Positions 23,270 to 35,555 of a DNA stretch of 64,000 nucleotides are shown here, one piece after another. The stretch is from Pterois miles. Taxonomy: Eukaryota > Chordata > Actinopteri > Perciformes > Scorpaenidae. Under the pieces are notes generated by a model that saw only the letters and a program-made list of their open reading frames with translations, was not told where the DNA came from and made no database searches. A program made the position numbers and the translations under genes. The stretch's first letter is position 1. Each line of letters starts with the position of its first letter. The stretch covers positions 1,128,001 through 1,192,000 of the forward strand of contig CAMQGK010000650.1 of NCBI GenBank assembly GCA_947000775.1. Reading direction: 5' to 3'.

Positions 23270-24822
23270 CACTGCTCAAAATATAAAGGGAACACTAAAT
23301 TAACACAGCCTAGATCGCAATGAATAAAATATTCCAGTTGAAAATCTTTATTCATGACATACATTGAGAACAAAATAACATAAAAATGATCAATGTAAAT
23401 CAAATTTATCCCATGGAGGTCTGGATTTGAAATCATACTCAAAATAAACATGGAAATCACACTTCATGCTGATCCAACTTGAGTGGAAATTCCTCAAGAC
23501 AAGTCAGAAGGAGGCTAGTGACACTACTCAGTAGTGTGGGTGGCCTCCAGGTGCCTGTAGGACCTCCCTACAACACCTCGGCCTGCTCCTGATGAGGCGG
23601 CGGATGTTCTCCTGGGGGATCTCCTCCTAGACCTGGATTAAAGCATCAGTCAACTCCTGGACAGTCTGTGGTGCAACGTGGCCTTGGTGGATGGAACGAG
23701 ACATGATGTCCCAGATGTGCTTGGATTCAGGTCTGGAGAATGGGCAGGCCAGTCCATAGCATCAATGCCTTCATCATACAGGAACAGCTAACACACATGA
23801 GGCCTAGCATTGTCATGCATCAGAAGAAACCCAGGGCCCACTGCACCAACATATGGTCTCACAATGGGTCTGAGGATCTCATCCCGGTACCCAATGGCAG
23901 TCAGGGTACCTCTGGCTAGCACATGGAGGGCTGTGTGGCCCTCCAAAGAAATGGCTCCCCACACCATTACTGACCCGCCGCCAAACCGGTGATGCTGGAG
24001 GATGTTGCAGGCAGTAAAACGTTCTCCACTGCGTCTCCAGACTCGGTCACATCTGTCACATGTGTTCAGTGTGAACCTGCTCTCATCTGTGAAGAGCACA
24101 GGGCGCCAATAGCGAATATGCTAATCTTGGTGTTCTCTGGCAAATGCCAATCACCCTGCATAGTGTTGGGCTGTAAGCACAAGCCCCACTTGTAGATGTC
24201 AGGCCCTCATACCACCCTCATGGTGTCTGTTTCTGACAGTTTGAGCAGAAACATGCATATTAGTGGCCTGCTGGAGATCATTTTGCAGGGCTGTGGCAGT
24301 GGTCCTCCTGTTCTTCCTTGTACAAAGGAGGAGGTAGCGGTTGTTGCCCTCCTACGGCCTGCTCCACGTCTCCTGGTGTGTTGGCCTGACTCCTGGTATC
24401 TCCTCCATGTTCTGGACACTGTGCTGACAGACACAGCAACCTTGCCACATCTCACATTGATGTGCCATCCTGGATTAGTTGCACTACCTGAGCTACGTCT
24501 GTGGGTTGTAGACACTGCCTCATGCTACCTCTAGGGGATAGAGTACTGACAAAATGCAAAAGTGACCAAAACATCAGTCAGAAAGGATGAGAACAGAGAA
24601 ATAGTCTGTGGTCACCACCTGCAGAGCCACTCCTTTACAGGGGTTGTCTTGCTAATTTCCTCTCATTTCCACCTGTTGTCTGTTCCATTTGCACAACAGC
24701 AGGTGAAATTGATTCACAATCAGTGTTGCCTCCTAACTGAACTGGTTGATTTCACAGAAGTGTGATTGACTTGGAGTTACACTGTGTTGTTTAAGTGTTA
24801 CCTTTATTTTTTTTGAGCAGTG
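23270..24822 (-). mobile_element. Tc1-like transposon, second family, decayed
   Basis: The ends are cactgctcaaaatataaagg and its mirror ctttattttttttgagcagtg; TA follows the right end. Minus-strand transposase pieces are 24515-24207 (DNA-binding half, with VSVSTVSRTWRRY) and 24099-23788 (catalytic half, with FTDESRF, FGGGSVMVWGAIS and HDNARPH). Stops and frameshifts lie between them and the C-terminus is lost. Copy B lacks this element: its sequence jumps from the equivalent of about 22990 to that of about 25190. Confidence 0.88.
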
Positions 24823-25194
24823 TATTTAAATTAAGACTCACAGAATGCACCTGACTTTTTATTGTTACCTTTATTGGCTCTTACAGTCAGATGAAGATAT
24901 GTGGGTGATTAAGATATTTGTTGAGTGGATAAGATGCAGTTTGGAGCATTGGAACCATTCAGGTTTTTACCCTGAAATGAAGTCTTGCTAGAATTGTGTA
25001 CTGTGACCTCTAGAGACATTGGCATTGTACTTTTTTTTTGCTTCAGCAAGCACTTTAATGATTATAGACTCACAAACTAGGTTAGACAACATTTGTTCAT
25101 TAAGCTAGACATTTTTAATATGTAACTACACACACCATTTTCCCATCAGCGCCGTGGCAGCACACAGAGACATACTGTCATATCTCAGTTTTGT

Positions 25195-25826
25195 GAAAAT
25201 GTACTTTGCAAATTTTTTATATTTTAATGACACTGGCTGTATGTTTGGGGTCGTTGTCCTGCTGCAGAATAAATTTGGGGCCAATCATAGACCTCCCTGA
25301 TGACACTGCATGATGGACAAGTATCTGCCTGTATTTCTCAGCACTGAGGACACCATTAATCCTGACCAAATCTCCAGCTCTGTTCGGAGAAATGCAGCCC
25401 CAAACGTGCAAGGACCCTCCACCATGCTTCACTGTTGCCTGCAGACACTCATTATTGTACTGCTCTCCAGCCTTTCAGCAAACAGCCTGCCTTCTGCTAC
25501 AGACAAATATTTCAAATTCTGACTCATCAGTCCAGAGCACCTGCTGCCATTTTTCTGCACCCCAGTTCCAATGTTTTCGTGCATAGTTGAGTCGCTTGGC
25601 CTTGTTTCCATGTCGGCGGTATGGTTTTTAGGCTGCAACTCTTCAGTGAAGACCACTTCTGGCCAGACTTCTCTGGACAGGAGATGGGTGGACCTGGGTC
25701 CTGCTGGTTTTTGCCAGTTCTGAGCTGATGGTACTGCAGGACATCTTCTGATTTCGAAGGGAAATAAGCTTGATGTTTGTCATCAAGTTTCCTTCACACC
25801 TGCCTAAAAGTTTTGCAGAGCACTAT
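25195..25826 (-). mobile_element. Tc1-like transposon, third family, internally deleted (copy A)
   Basis: This is the counterpart of the longer element at 43371-44830 in copy B. It keeps the right end (cacctgcctaaaagttttgc, agagcac) and catalytic fragments on the minus strand with KHGGGSLHVWGCIS and QQDNDPKHTASV. It has lost the transposase C-terminus, most of the left end and the N-terminal domain. It was present before the tandem duplication. Confidence 0.85.
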
Positions 25827-25999
25827 GTGAACGTAAAGAAAATTCTTGCCATAGTTTCTCATCTTCTAATTCAAACATGATACCACATGGCACAGTGGGG
25901 CGATTTCTTGTGACCTTTATCCTTTGTCGTGGGGTTTCATAATGTTTTACGTTTCCCACAAATTCAATGATCTGTAAAGGGATTAACATCCAATTGTTG

Positions 26000-27190
26000 C
26001 AGATGTTTCCACAGTTAATGTTTGATGATGACGTCTGAGCTACTGTCTGCAGACATTAATATTAAACTGCTAATGACGCCAGCGATCAAGATGTTGGAAT
26101 CCAGATGGGTGTTTGATGTTAGTGCTGCCACGAGGGCCGTTGACTCATATGAGTCATTTGGGGGCACAGCATGTGGGAAGTTAACTGATTTGTGCCGTGT
26201 TAACTGCTCCATGCTCTTCAAAAAGCTTGTCTTTACTGTCAGATCAGTATGATAACATGAAGCTGTTGAGCAGAATTGCTCACATTTTTTCCAAAGTTGC
26301 TGAGACTAAAGAAATTTCAACAAAAGTAAAGGAAGTGTTGTGCATGTATTATTGCGCTGACTTTGGCTGCCATGTGAGGACACGACCGCTCTGTCAGGAC
26401 AACGCAGATTATTGATAAGTTAAAGCTGGCTCTGATCCCAGGTATGCAGGTGTCCTGCTATAAACTTTCGTTGCCCTCTTACATGCTGTGCCCACTCCAC
26501 AGTAATTCACCAGTGATCTTCCCATAGTGGGCGATAAGATGGCCAGCAAGTGTTGTAGCTTCCATTCTTTTTATTTTAATACCCACCTGTCGTAAATCTA
26601 AATATGCTGGACAGGGAACTCTGTGACCAAATGATTTTCATGATTTTGTTAATATCATTATTTTTTTGCTATTTTACATGTTTATATTCCAGTGATGCAG
26701 AAACCTAAAAACGATGTCTGCTGAATGATTATAGAATAGATTTTACACATTCCACAAGTCACCTGTCAGCTCTCAAAGATTCAGCATATATCACATCCGT
26801 GACTGCACACTGTCAAACATGAAGCCAGCTGCAATATATTTCACTGCACTCAGTTTTGCCTGCTATATACTGTAAATGATACTGTGTGTTTCCTGTATAG
26901 ATCTGTCTTACTCTTAATCTATATAAATCTGCCTGTATGGTCATGTGGTTGCACTGTGTTGATTAATGTTCAGTGGATTTGAACCTTGCTGCTCAGTATT
27001 CCCTGAGAGTAGACAGACACAATCATTGCTACTCAGATACACAATGACACTTGATTCAAATCAGAGAACACAAATTGAACTTTGGCCTTAATCATGCCCA
27101 CTGGATTTGAGTACACACAATTGTATTTAGCTGTTACCTTTCTAGGGTAGCGTTGGAGAAAAAAAGAAAAGACTGTCTTCAGTCAACGCC
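26000..27190. other. Non-coding flank between Tc1 remnants and FMO A
   Basis: No gene recognised. About 26010-26280 is present only in copy A; the rest matches copy B at about 45020-45890 with small gaps. The short open frames here carry no recognised domain. Confidence 0.5.
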
Positions 27191-27198
27191 CCACCTCA

Positions 27199-27264
27199 CA
27201 TAAAAGTATGTGCTCAGGTTATCATGCCTTGTCTTCCACAAGAAACCAACCTGAAAGTATCAAG
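27199..27264 (+). promoter_or_regulatory. fmo: Predicted promoter and non-coding first exon of FMO A
   Basis: A TATA-like cataaaag at 27199-27206 is followed about 25-60 nt later by a short segment ending ctgaaagtatcaag|gtaaga, a good splice donor at 27265. An acceptor just before the start codon (tctcggtgcag|ctccatcATG) would complete a 5'-UTR intron of about 1.3 kb. The same arrangement is conserved at 45902-45965 upstream of FMO B. Transcription start is inferred. Confidence 0.5.
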
Positions 27265-28609
27265 GTAAGAAGGTTCTGGTGTATTTTACTGCATAATTCT
27301 GGTATTTTATGGTGCCACTGTTGATTGAACCGCTTTGGCTGAGAAAATGTCATCCAGTAGGTCATTTTAAAGTTTCACTGCTTTTCTTTCTACTTCTACG
27401 AGCTGAGAAAGTTTTATTACACAATCCGAGATCAGGCGTCATTACATTACAAGTTCAGTAATATTGCTTTATGCTGTATGTACAATCAGGAATATTTTCA
27501 AAGTAGTTTTGTAATCTAATGTAAATTGGAGTGGGAGCTGGTACAAAGACGTTAGATATCTGATCTCTCTCCTTTGTGCAACTGTAAACTTGAGCCTTTT
27601 CAAAGGGCTGGGAACAGGGCTGGGACCAAATAATCAGCCCTGGCATTTATTGCATATTTTAATGAGTTTGCTTGTCTGATTGAACAAATCTGGTGAATTA
27701 TTGTAAAGGCGAATTAGTCTTCTTGTGTGTTTTAGCCCACACAGTCTGTAAATAGGTATTAATATTTATAGCCAGGACTATTCCAGACTGTTCAGAACCT
27801 TTTGAATTAAGAATCATTAGACCTAGACTTTTGACTTAAAACTATGCAGTTTCACCTCATTTTGGACCATTAGGCTAGTTAAATATTTTATTATTTACTT
27901 ATATTACAGCCTTTGTCTGAACATTTAATACATCTGGAAAAGCGATTAAAGCAATTAAAATCATATTCTAGAAAAAAATAATGTTTCATTAATTGTATTT
28001 GTTCACAATGAAAAAATGAGTTATGCAAAACAAAACAGTTCACTAATTATTTTATTTTAAAAAGGATGTGAACATTGGATCATACTGACGCTGCATTATG
28101 AATCTCCCAAAGAACCTGAGTGCACAAGAAAAACTCACAATAAGCCGGAGAGAAAAATGTAGTAATAGTGCCAGCACTGCCAGGTACAGACTCCCAGCTG
28201 AGTGCACGCACACAATCAAAGCCTCCAAAGCATGTGAGGACACGTCTGATACAGACAGAATTTAGAAAAAATAAAACCTACAGAATGATCTACCTGTTTC
28301 GTGGGCCACTTGCACCAAAAAGAGGGCGGCTGCTTCGGCTCAAAAGAAACGTCGACCAAATGGCCCATCCAGCCCTGGCTGGGATGAAACTGAGCTTTAT
28401 TGATGTCAATGCCTGCAAACACAAAATAAATAATAATAAGAATAAAGTCATATTCTATACAGGATCCTTGTGTTTTTCACAGTCAGTTTTTGGCACAAGA
28501 TTTTAGCACACATTAAGGTTCAGGTTTCAGAGCAACAATATGTTCAGATCTGTTAATCTTACAGTAACCAGTTGAACCGATTTTTCCCTTGTCTCGGTGC
28601 AGCTCCATC

Positions 28610-31600
28610 ATGGTGCACAGAGTAGCGGTGATCGGTGCAGGCCCTGCTGGTATGACCAGTGTAAAGGCTTGTCTGGATGAGGGCATGGTGCCAACCTGCT
28701 TCGAAAGCAGCGATGACTTGGGAGGACTGTGGAAGTTCAAGGCAGGTCACCACTCTCGAATAAAAATGCAGACAGCCATTTTGTGTTTATGCTCCAAGCT
28801 GTTCAAATCAAACTGGATGAAAGGGGTTAAGTTGCTGCCAAATCTTACCACCGTTTTTTCTTTTCCCGCACTTTCTGTCATCTGAATCCTCTTCTCTGCA
28901 GGAAGTGTCAGAGCCAAACAGAGCCAGCATCTACCGTTCCCTCACCATCAACATCTCCAAGGAGATGATGTGTTACAGTGACTTCCCCATCCCTGCAGAT
29001 TACCCCAACTACATGCACCACTCTAAAATCCTGAAATATTTCAGGATGTATGCAGAACACTTTAAACTGGTGAAACACATTCGCTTCCAGGTAACAAGAT
29101 AGATGCTACATTAGATATTTTGGCCACAGTTTAAAACAGTATCTTCAAACTAATCTACTGTGTGTATTTTCTTATACAGACCACAGTAAAGAGTGTCAAA
29201 CAGAGACCAGACTTTTCTCGCACTGGTCAGTGGGAAGTGCTGACAGAGAACAGAGATGGACAGGAGGAGAGGCATGTCTTTGATGCAGTTATCTGCTGCT
29301 CTGGTCACTACACCTACCCCAACCTGCCGCTCAAAGACTTCCCAGGTAAAGACTGATTACACTCCAAGACATGCCCAAAACAACAGTGCCATTGCGGTAT
29401 CACGTTGTTTTCCAATTCTTCCTGTTTGCATAAGATTCCAACTTTTTTTTTCACCTTTATTTATTCAGGGGCGAACAATACTCCCACTATGGGATGTCAC
29501 AATATACAATTTTCACTATACATGATTATCATGACCAAAATAATTCACAATCTCTTGACAGCCTCCTCAGGTTATGGACATTACCAATAACAATTAAAAG
29601 TAGGCAGATCAGATTACTGTGCATTTGACAGCTATAAATCACAAAACCATAAAGGTGAGGTTAATTAGGATCAGGTGAGGATAATAAGTGCAGGTGAAAC
29701 CCACACAGGCGGGAACATACAAGGTTAGAAAGTGATGTATCTGAAACAAGAGGAAAGGTAAGTACCATCTAATAAAACAGGAAATAATAACTGAATATTG
29801 TAGAAAATAAAACATGTAACCTGAGGAGCAGGACAAGACATGACATTATTCAGCATTCAGTTGTAGGTCACTCCGTCCTTTTGTGTCACTTCTGGTTGCA
29901 AAATGCTTCAAAACAGCAGTCCCCAAAGCAATGGGTGACGTCACAGTCCACTTGTTATATTCAGTCTATGGTTGTAACACACAACAAACAACGTGATCTC
30001 ATCCCTACTTGTCATAATTTGTCATCTTTTTTTGTAATATCTTATTGCAGAAAGCCTCCAAAGTTGTGAAATGGTTGCAGTTAGGGTAACAAGACTACGT
30101 GGTTAGGGTTACAAAGAAGATCATCGTCTGTAATGGATTGCATTTATATAGTGCTTTTTGAGTCTTCCGACCACTCAAAGTGCTTTACACTGCGTGTCAG
30201 CATTCACACATTCATACACTGATGGCAGAGGCTGTCATACAAGGTATCAACCTGCCCATCATGATCTAATCTAAATACTCACCACTTTTTTCTGATGGCT
30301 CAGTCTTCCAGAGCCATTCTTGTGGTTAAGTGTCTTTCTCAAGGACACTTCAACAGCACGAACCGGGGATCGACCCTCCAACTTGAGCTACAGACAGTAA
30401 AAGCAACTTATCTTTTGGTTTCACACGGGACACAAACACTGGTCCTCTGGGTGAAAGTCCTGTTTGTTTGACCCATCTGTCACCCCTCTCTCATGCCCTT
30501 AGCAGACTTTCTCGCTTTTTATAGTGAGTATCCAATAATGACACAGATGGGTTTACACAGGTGTTAGCTGAAAGCCTGGTGCATCTCATACAAGCGTTAA
30601 AGTGTGCCTTACGCGTCAGTAGACAAGGACTATAGCGTCAGTATTTGGTGCCCTGGGAGTGAGACGAGGCTGCATCACCATAAAGTAACACAATATGAAA
30701 ATTCTGCTGTGTTGCAGGAATTGAGTCATTTGAGGGAAAATACTTCCACAGCTGGGACTACAAGGGGCCTGAGGACATGTTCGGGAAGAGAGTGGTGGTC
30801 ATCGGCATCGGTAACTCAGGAGGCGACATCGCTGTGGAGAGCAGCAGAGTGGCAGAACAGGTTGGAGAGTCTTTTCTGATTGCTTCTGTCTCCCTTCTTC
30901 TTGGCGATAATCCACGTTGCATGTTGATGTCTGACTCTTGCTCTCGTTCTTCAGGTGTATATGAGCACTCGTCGTGGTGCCTGGGTCATCCGTCAGGTTT
31001 CTGACAATGGCCTGCCAGTGGACATGAAGTACAACACACGTTTTGTCCACATCCTCTTCCAGCTGTTGCCCATCAACGTCCTTAACTGGATTGGCGAAAA
31101 GAAACTCAACGCCATGTATGACCACACCATGTATGCCCTCAAACCCAAACACAGGTAGGAGTCAGGATCATACAAATCATTACTCTGCAGTGTAAACTGC
31201 AGTGATGTCACATGAATGTATAAATAATTAAAACTATCATAAATACAAGAGAAAAATAAAATGGAAATTGAATTTCACAGAAATTTACTCAAACCACACC
31301 GAGAACAATAAGGACAAGGATTTGGGATTTTGAAAAATGGTCTCCCAGGTCATGAGAATCAGGGGGGAAATAAACTAACACACATTTTACAGAGTCCTGG
31401 TGTTTTTCTGTCCATTTTTCTACAAAAACAGAGCTGTGCCATGCTTGATATCAGCTCCCATCAGCAGTGACACAGAGCTCCTTGTTTGTTGCTGGGCAGG
31501 ATGCTCATCACGCTCTTCAGCAGCCCATTGGCTCATCATCACTGTAAAACAAATAAAAAACGTTTCAAATATTGAAGGTCTGAAATATCAGATCATATCA

Positions 31601-34600
31601 GGTCAAAAGTTTACATACACTTGTAAAGAACATAATATCCTGGCTCTTCTGATTTTCAAGTTATTTCTACAACTCTGATTTTTCTCTGATAGAGTGATTG
31701 GAACAGACACTTCTTTGTCACAAAAAACATTCATGAAGTTTGTTTTTTTTTATGACTTTATTATGGGTTAACTGAAAATGTGACCAAATCTGGGTCAGCT
31801 GGGTCAAAGTATACATACAGCAACATGAATTAGCAATTTTGGTGATTTAGAAAGTTGTGTCAATGAAATGAGCCTCATAGCATGGCCTCTTAACTTCTTA
31901 ACTTAACTCTTCTTATGAGTGACTACAGCTGCTGACTTCTCTGAGGCCATTTAAATAGAGCTCATTGGATACAAACGCCCACAAACGCTACAATGAGAAA
32001 GTCAAAGGTGCTCAGCACGGATCTGAAAAAGAAAGAAAGAAAGAAAGATATTCTTTATTAGTCAAGTGGGGAAATTAGTTTTTCACTCTGTTTTTCACAC
32101 ACAGTACATATACATGCGAATGGAGAGATGTAGAGTGATGGGGCTGCTCCTGACAAGCGCCAGAGCAGTTGGGGGTTTGGTGCTTGCTCAGGGGCACCTC
32201 GGCAGTGCCCAAGAGGTAAACTGGCACCTCTCCAGTAACCAGTTGGTCTTGGTCCATGGGGGTCTTGAACCTGTGACGTCCGCGTCCTAACCCAAGTCCT
32301 TACAGACTGAGCTACTGCCGCCCCCAAAAAGAAAAAGCCAATCACTGACTTGAACAAGTCAGGAAAGTCACTTGGAGCCATTTCAAAGCAGCTGCAGGTC
32401 CTAAGAGCAACAGTGCAAACAATTGTTTGTAAGTATAAAGTGCATGGCACTGTTTTGTCACTGCCACCATCAGGAAGAAAATGCAAGATGTCACCTGCTG
32501 CTGAGAGGAAATTGGTCAGCAGGGTGAAGAGTCAACCAAGAACCACCAACAAGCAGATCTGCCAAGAATTAGCAGCTGCTGGAACACAGGTGTCAGTGTC
32601 CACAGTCAAGCCTGTTTTGCATCGCCATGGACTGAGAGGCTGCAGTGCAAGAAGGAAGCCCTTGTGGATGGCTACCAAAAGCGCTTAATTAAAGTGAAAA
32701 TGGCCAAGAGACATGTCAACAAATATTAGCATTGCTGTATGTATGTATTTGACCCAGCAGATTTGGTCACTTTTTTAGATAAAGTCATAAAAGAACCAAA
32801 CTTCATGAATGTGACAAAGAAGTATCTGTTCCAATCACGCTATCAGAGAAAAATCAGAGTTGTAGAGATAACTGGAAACTCAAGACAGCCATGACATTAT
32901 GTTCTTTACAAGTGTATGTAAACTTTTGACCACAACTGTATTTAACAGTAAGTGTTTTTTGTGCTGTCTCACAGGACATGAGGACATGTGAGATTGCTTG
33001 GCAGCTACAGTGTTTCAAATATCTGACACCTTCAATATAATCATAAAACACTCTCTCCGCCCAAATCACCTCCAAATGTACAAATATATAAACTATCCAT
33101 GTATATGTTCTCATTTTTTTTCCAAATATACTGAGAATAAACACAAGTCACTTACAAATCTCCCCAAATGACCACCAAACATACAAATATAAAAACTATC
33201 CATATTTTCATTTGAATTACAAATATAATGAAAACAAACGTGAGCCACTTGTAAATTATCAGCTGCATCAGTTTCCTCTTGATAAGCCATTTCTTCATCT
33301 GCTCCCGATCCTCCTTTATCTTAACTTTCCAGAATAAGTGTGGGATTTCTTCATTATCTGTGACTTGATGCCAGTTTTGCAAAAATAAAATTTTCAAAAA
33401 TCGCAACTGACTACATCTCGAGCTAGCTCTGGCATCTGTAAGCTGTAGCTAATGGACATCGACACCAACTGCTTTCAAATAATGATATCCACTCCTCAGA
33501 CTCTTCAGTCAGATCCCAGTGATCAACGATGATCTGCCTTTAAAGATTCTGTCTGGGTCGGTCATTCTCAAACCAAACGTGAAGGAGATCCGTGGCTCCA
33601 CCGTGGTGTTTGAGGACGGCAGCACTGTGGAAAACGTAAGAGAACTCTGTTTCCAAACTATACTGTCTTCTTTTTACTTCACAACTTACCAAACTATCTC
33701 TTCCTCGTTACAGGTGGATACGATCGTGTTCGCCACAGGGTACAACTATGATTTTCCTTACTTGCCAAACAATGCTATTTACAAGTCGGGGCACCGCGTG
33801 GGTCTGTACAAGCATGTCTTTCCTCCCAACCTGGAGCACAACACTCTGGCTGTTGTGGGTTTCATCCATGCCCTTGGAGCCATCATGCCCCAGGCTGAAA
33901 TGCAGGCCCGCTGGGTTGCACGTGTCTTCAAAGGTGAGGCGGCATGCATGTCCAGTTTAACACCTGTTGCTAGTCTAGATACTTTCCAATAGTGTATTTA
34001 CCTCCGTCTGTCTTCTGTCTTTTGCTCCTCAGGACTTAAAAAGTTGCCCTCAAACCAGGCCATGATAAAGGCTGTTGATAAGGACACCAAGGACATCTCG
34101 AAAAAGTAAAACTGAGTGGATGTTAAAACTTGCATTTTTTATTTATTTATTTATTTTTATTTTGTTTAGCAGTGATGAAAACAAAACAAAAACAGTAATA
34201 ATATACTACATAATACAACTGTAGGCCTAAATTCCAGAGTAACCGGTCATCAAAACCACATCATGCACTGTTCATGAAGGGACTTCCACTCAGTGTTTTC
34301 CCTTTATAAGTAAGCTCTTCAGGTCTGTCGGTAAATAATCTAGAAAAGGTGACCATGCCTTTAGAAACAGGTTGTGCTCTCCCCTGAAACAGCCTTCAGT
34401 CTGCAGAGATGCAGCAGAGAAGGCAGATATTCATTTTCCTTTCGCGTATCACATGCCATGAATTCCATTCTCATTTAGTTCTGTACTTTGGGGGGAATTA
34501 AAGAACATTCTGCAATGGCATGAAAATGACAGATCTATTTCATGCAGAATAACAGGGGTAATATGAAGTCTATGAAGTATCTTGTACTGAGTGTCCCTTA

Positions 34601-35555
34601 ACCTGCTGCATGTAAACGTGCAGTTAATCAGGCGTCTAGCAGCCTGCCAATCATAGTCTATATATTCAGCGCCCAGATCTTTTTCCCACTTCTGCAAAAT
34701 ATTTGGTAATTCATACATGCCAGAGGAACCAAGGAGTGAGTAGAAGGCTGATATAAAATGTTTTCCATTTTTCCGATCTAGGATGAATTTCTCTACATCA
34801 CTGCAAACTTGCATTTTTAAAGCTGCATTATCATTTTTTTTCTTTTGGCCTCATTAAAGTTTGGCAGTTCTTCAAATCAGATTACCTTTATTCATGGATA
34901 GTAAACACACCAGTCTGACTGCAGATAAAGAATGCCATATTTTCTATACATATTGGACTATATTGATTCTGTGCTCATTTTAGTGTAGAATTCCTACAGT
35001 CATTCCTGGTGTATCCTCTCCACAGCTACATAGTGTCAAAGTTGACACCTCTGCAGGTGGACTTTGTCACCTACATGGATGATATAGCAGGAGAGATTGG
35101 GGTGCAGCCAAGTCTCCTCTGGCTCTTCTTCACAGACTACCCGATGTTTAAGAGGGTCCTGTGGGGACCTGTCACCTCCTACCAGTACCGCCTGATGGGA
35201 CCAGGGAAATGGGATGGAGCCCGCAGAGCCATCGTCACTCAGTTTGACCGCATGTTCCAGCCCCTAAAAACCAGACAGGTCTGAAATGTTTCTTCTACAT
35301 CTTTTAAACCTTGCATGAATTTAAATAAATGTATGCTGAACTTGTCTGACTTTCTGAGAGTTTGGCCAAACATAAACATAACCTTTTCCCTCCCTTCTCT
35401 TCCAGATTGAGACAGACGAGCCCTCCATCGCTGGCCGCCTGATTAAGCTGAGCCTGACCGTTATGGTTGGAGGAGCTGCCATCTGCTGCGTCCATGTGCG
35501 CAACCCGACCGCCATCCCCACCCTGCTGTCCAACCTCCGCCCACAGACAGTCTGA
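28610..35555 (+). CDS. fmo: Flavin-containing monooxygenase A (FMO5-like), ten coding exons
   Basis: Exons: 28610-28741, 28902-29090, 29180-29345, 30718-30860, 30955-31154, 33500-33635, 33714-33933, 34033-34105, 35026-35278 and 35406-35555. They total 1662 nt, or 553 residues. FMOs are ER-membrane flavoproteins that use NADPH and O2 to oxygenate N- and S-containing substrates. Visible motifs are FAD-binding GAGPAG (9-14), the FMO signature F167-x-G-x3-H173-x3-Y177, NADPH-binding GIGNSG (192-197), FATGY (328-332) and a C-terminal hydrophobic anchor at about 516-533. Intron 1 starts with GC, not GT, because no in-frame GT fits. Two introns (after exons 6 and 9) interrupt what I recall as single exons in mammalian FMOs. 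Intron 5 holds a Tc1 copy and intron 8 a LINE. The start is ATG 28610, in good context after an acceptor. Which FMO subtype it is cannot be settled here. Confidence 0.93.
30130..30385. repeat. Dispersed teleost repeat in FMO A intron 3
   Basis: The phrases ggattgcatttatatagtgc, tcttccgaccactcaaagtg and ctcaaggacacttcaac, followed by cggggatcgaccctccaac, are those of a very common fish repeat. It is absent from the matching intron of FMO B. Confidence 0.6.
31599..32938 (+). mobile_element. Tc1-like transposon, internally deleted, in FMO A intron 5
   Basis: Same family as 18050-19624, in the opposite orientation. The ends read gtcaaaagtttacatacac and aacttttgaccacaactg, with TA outside. The plus-strand frame 32350-32688 carries the DNA-binding half (SGKSLGAISKQLQV to HGLRGCSARR) joined directly to the last residues of the transposase, so the whole catalytic core is deleted. 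A SINE interrupts its 5' coding part at about 32030-32330. It is absent from FMO B intron 5. Confidence 0.88.
32030..32330 (-). mobile_element. tRNA-derived SINE nested in a Tc1 element
   Basis: The minus strand starts gggcggcagtagctcagtct (A-box-like) with ggttcaagacc (B-box-like) about 50 nt on. It ends aatttccccacttgactaat, aaagaatatc and (tttc)n, a LINE-type tail. It splits the Tc1 sequence ctgaaaaag|ccaatcac, with a/g-rich sequence duplicated at the edges. Confidence 0.75.
34140..34804 (-). mobile_element. 5'-truncated L1-like LINE in FMO A intron 8, with target-site duplication
   Basis: The 14-bp direct repeat aaacttgcattttt brackets it (34126-34139 and 34805-34818). The minus-strand frame 34814-34449 reads like the C-terminal part of an L1-type ORF2, with RDTQYKILHRLHITP. 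The 3' end is an A-rich tail on the minus strand (34141-34165). The insertion begins about 30 nt after the exon 8 donor. Its counterpart in FMO B (50372-50865) has the same bracketing repeats but is missing about 170 bp. Confidence 0.8.

Noticed and set aside
28589..28609. Upstream in-frame extension of FMO A starting at a TTG codon (and the same at 46998 in FMO B)
   Set aside because: The segment crosses a likely 5'-UTR splice acceptor, and FMO proteins start about eight residues before the GxGxxG motif, which fits ATG 28610.
33152..33406. Minus-strand 84-codon open frame in FMO A intron 5, conserved in copy B (49385-49639)
   Set aside because: Conservation is explained by the recent duplication; the translation is hydrophobic and repetitive with no known family. 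Possibly an unclassified repeat.
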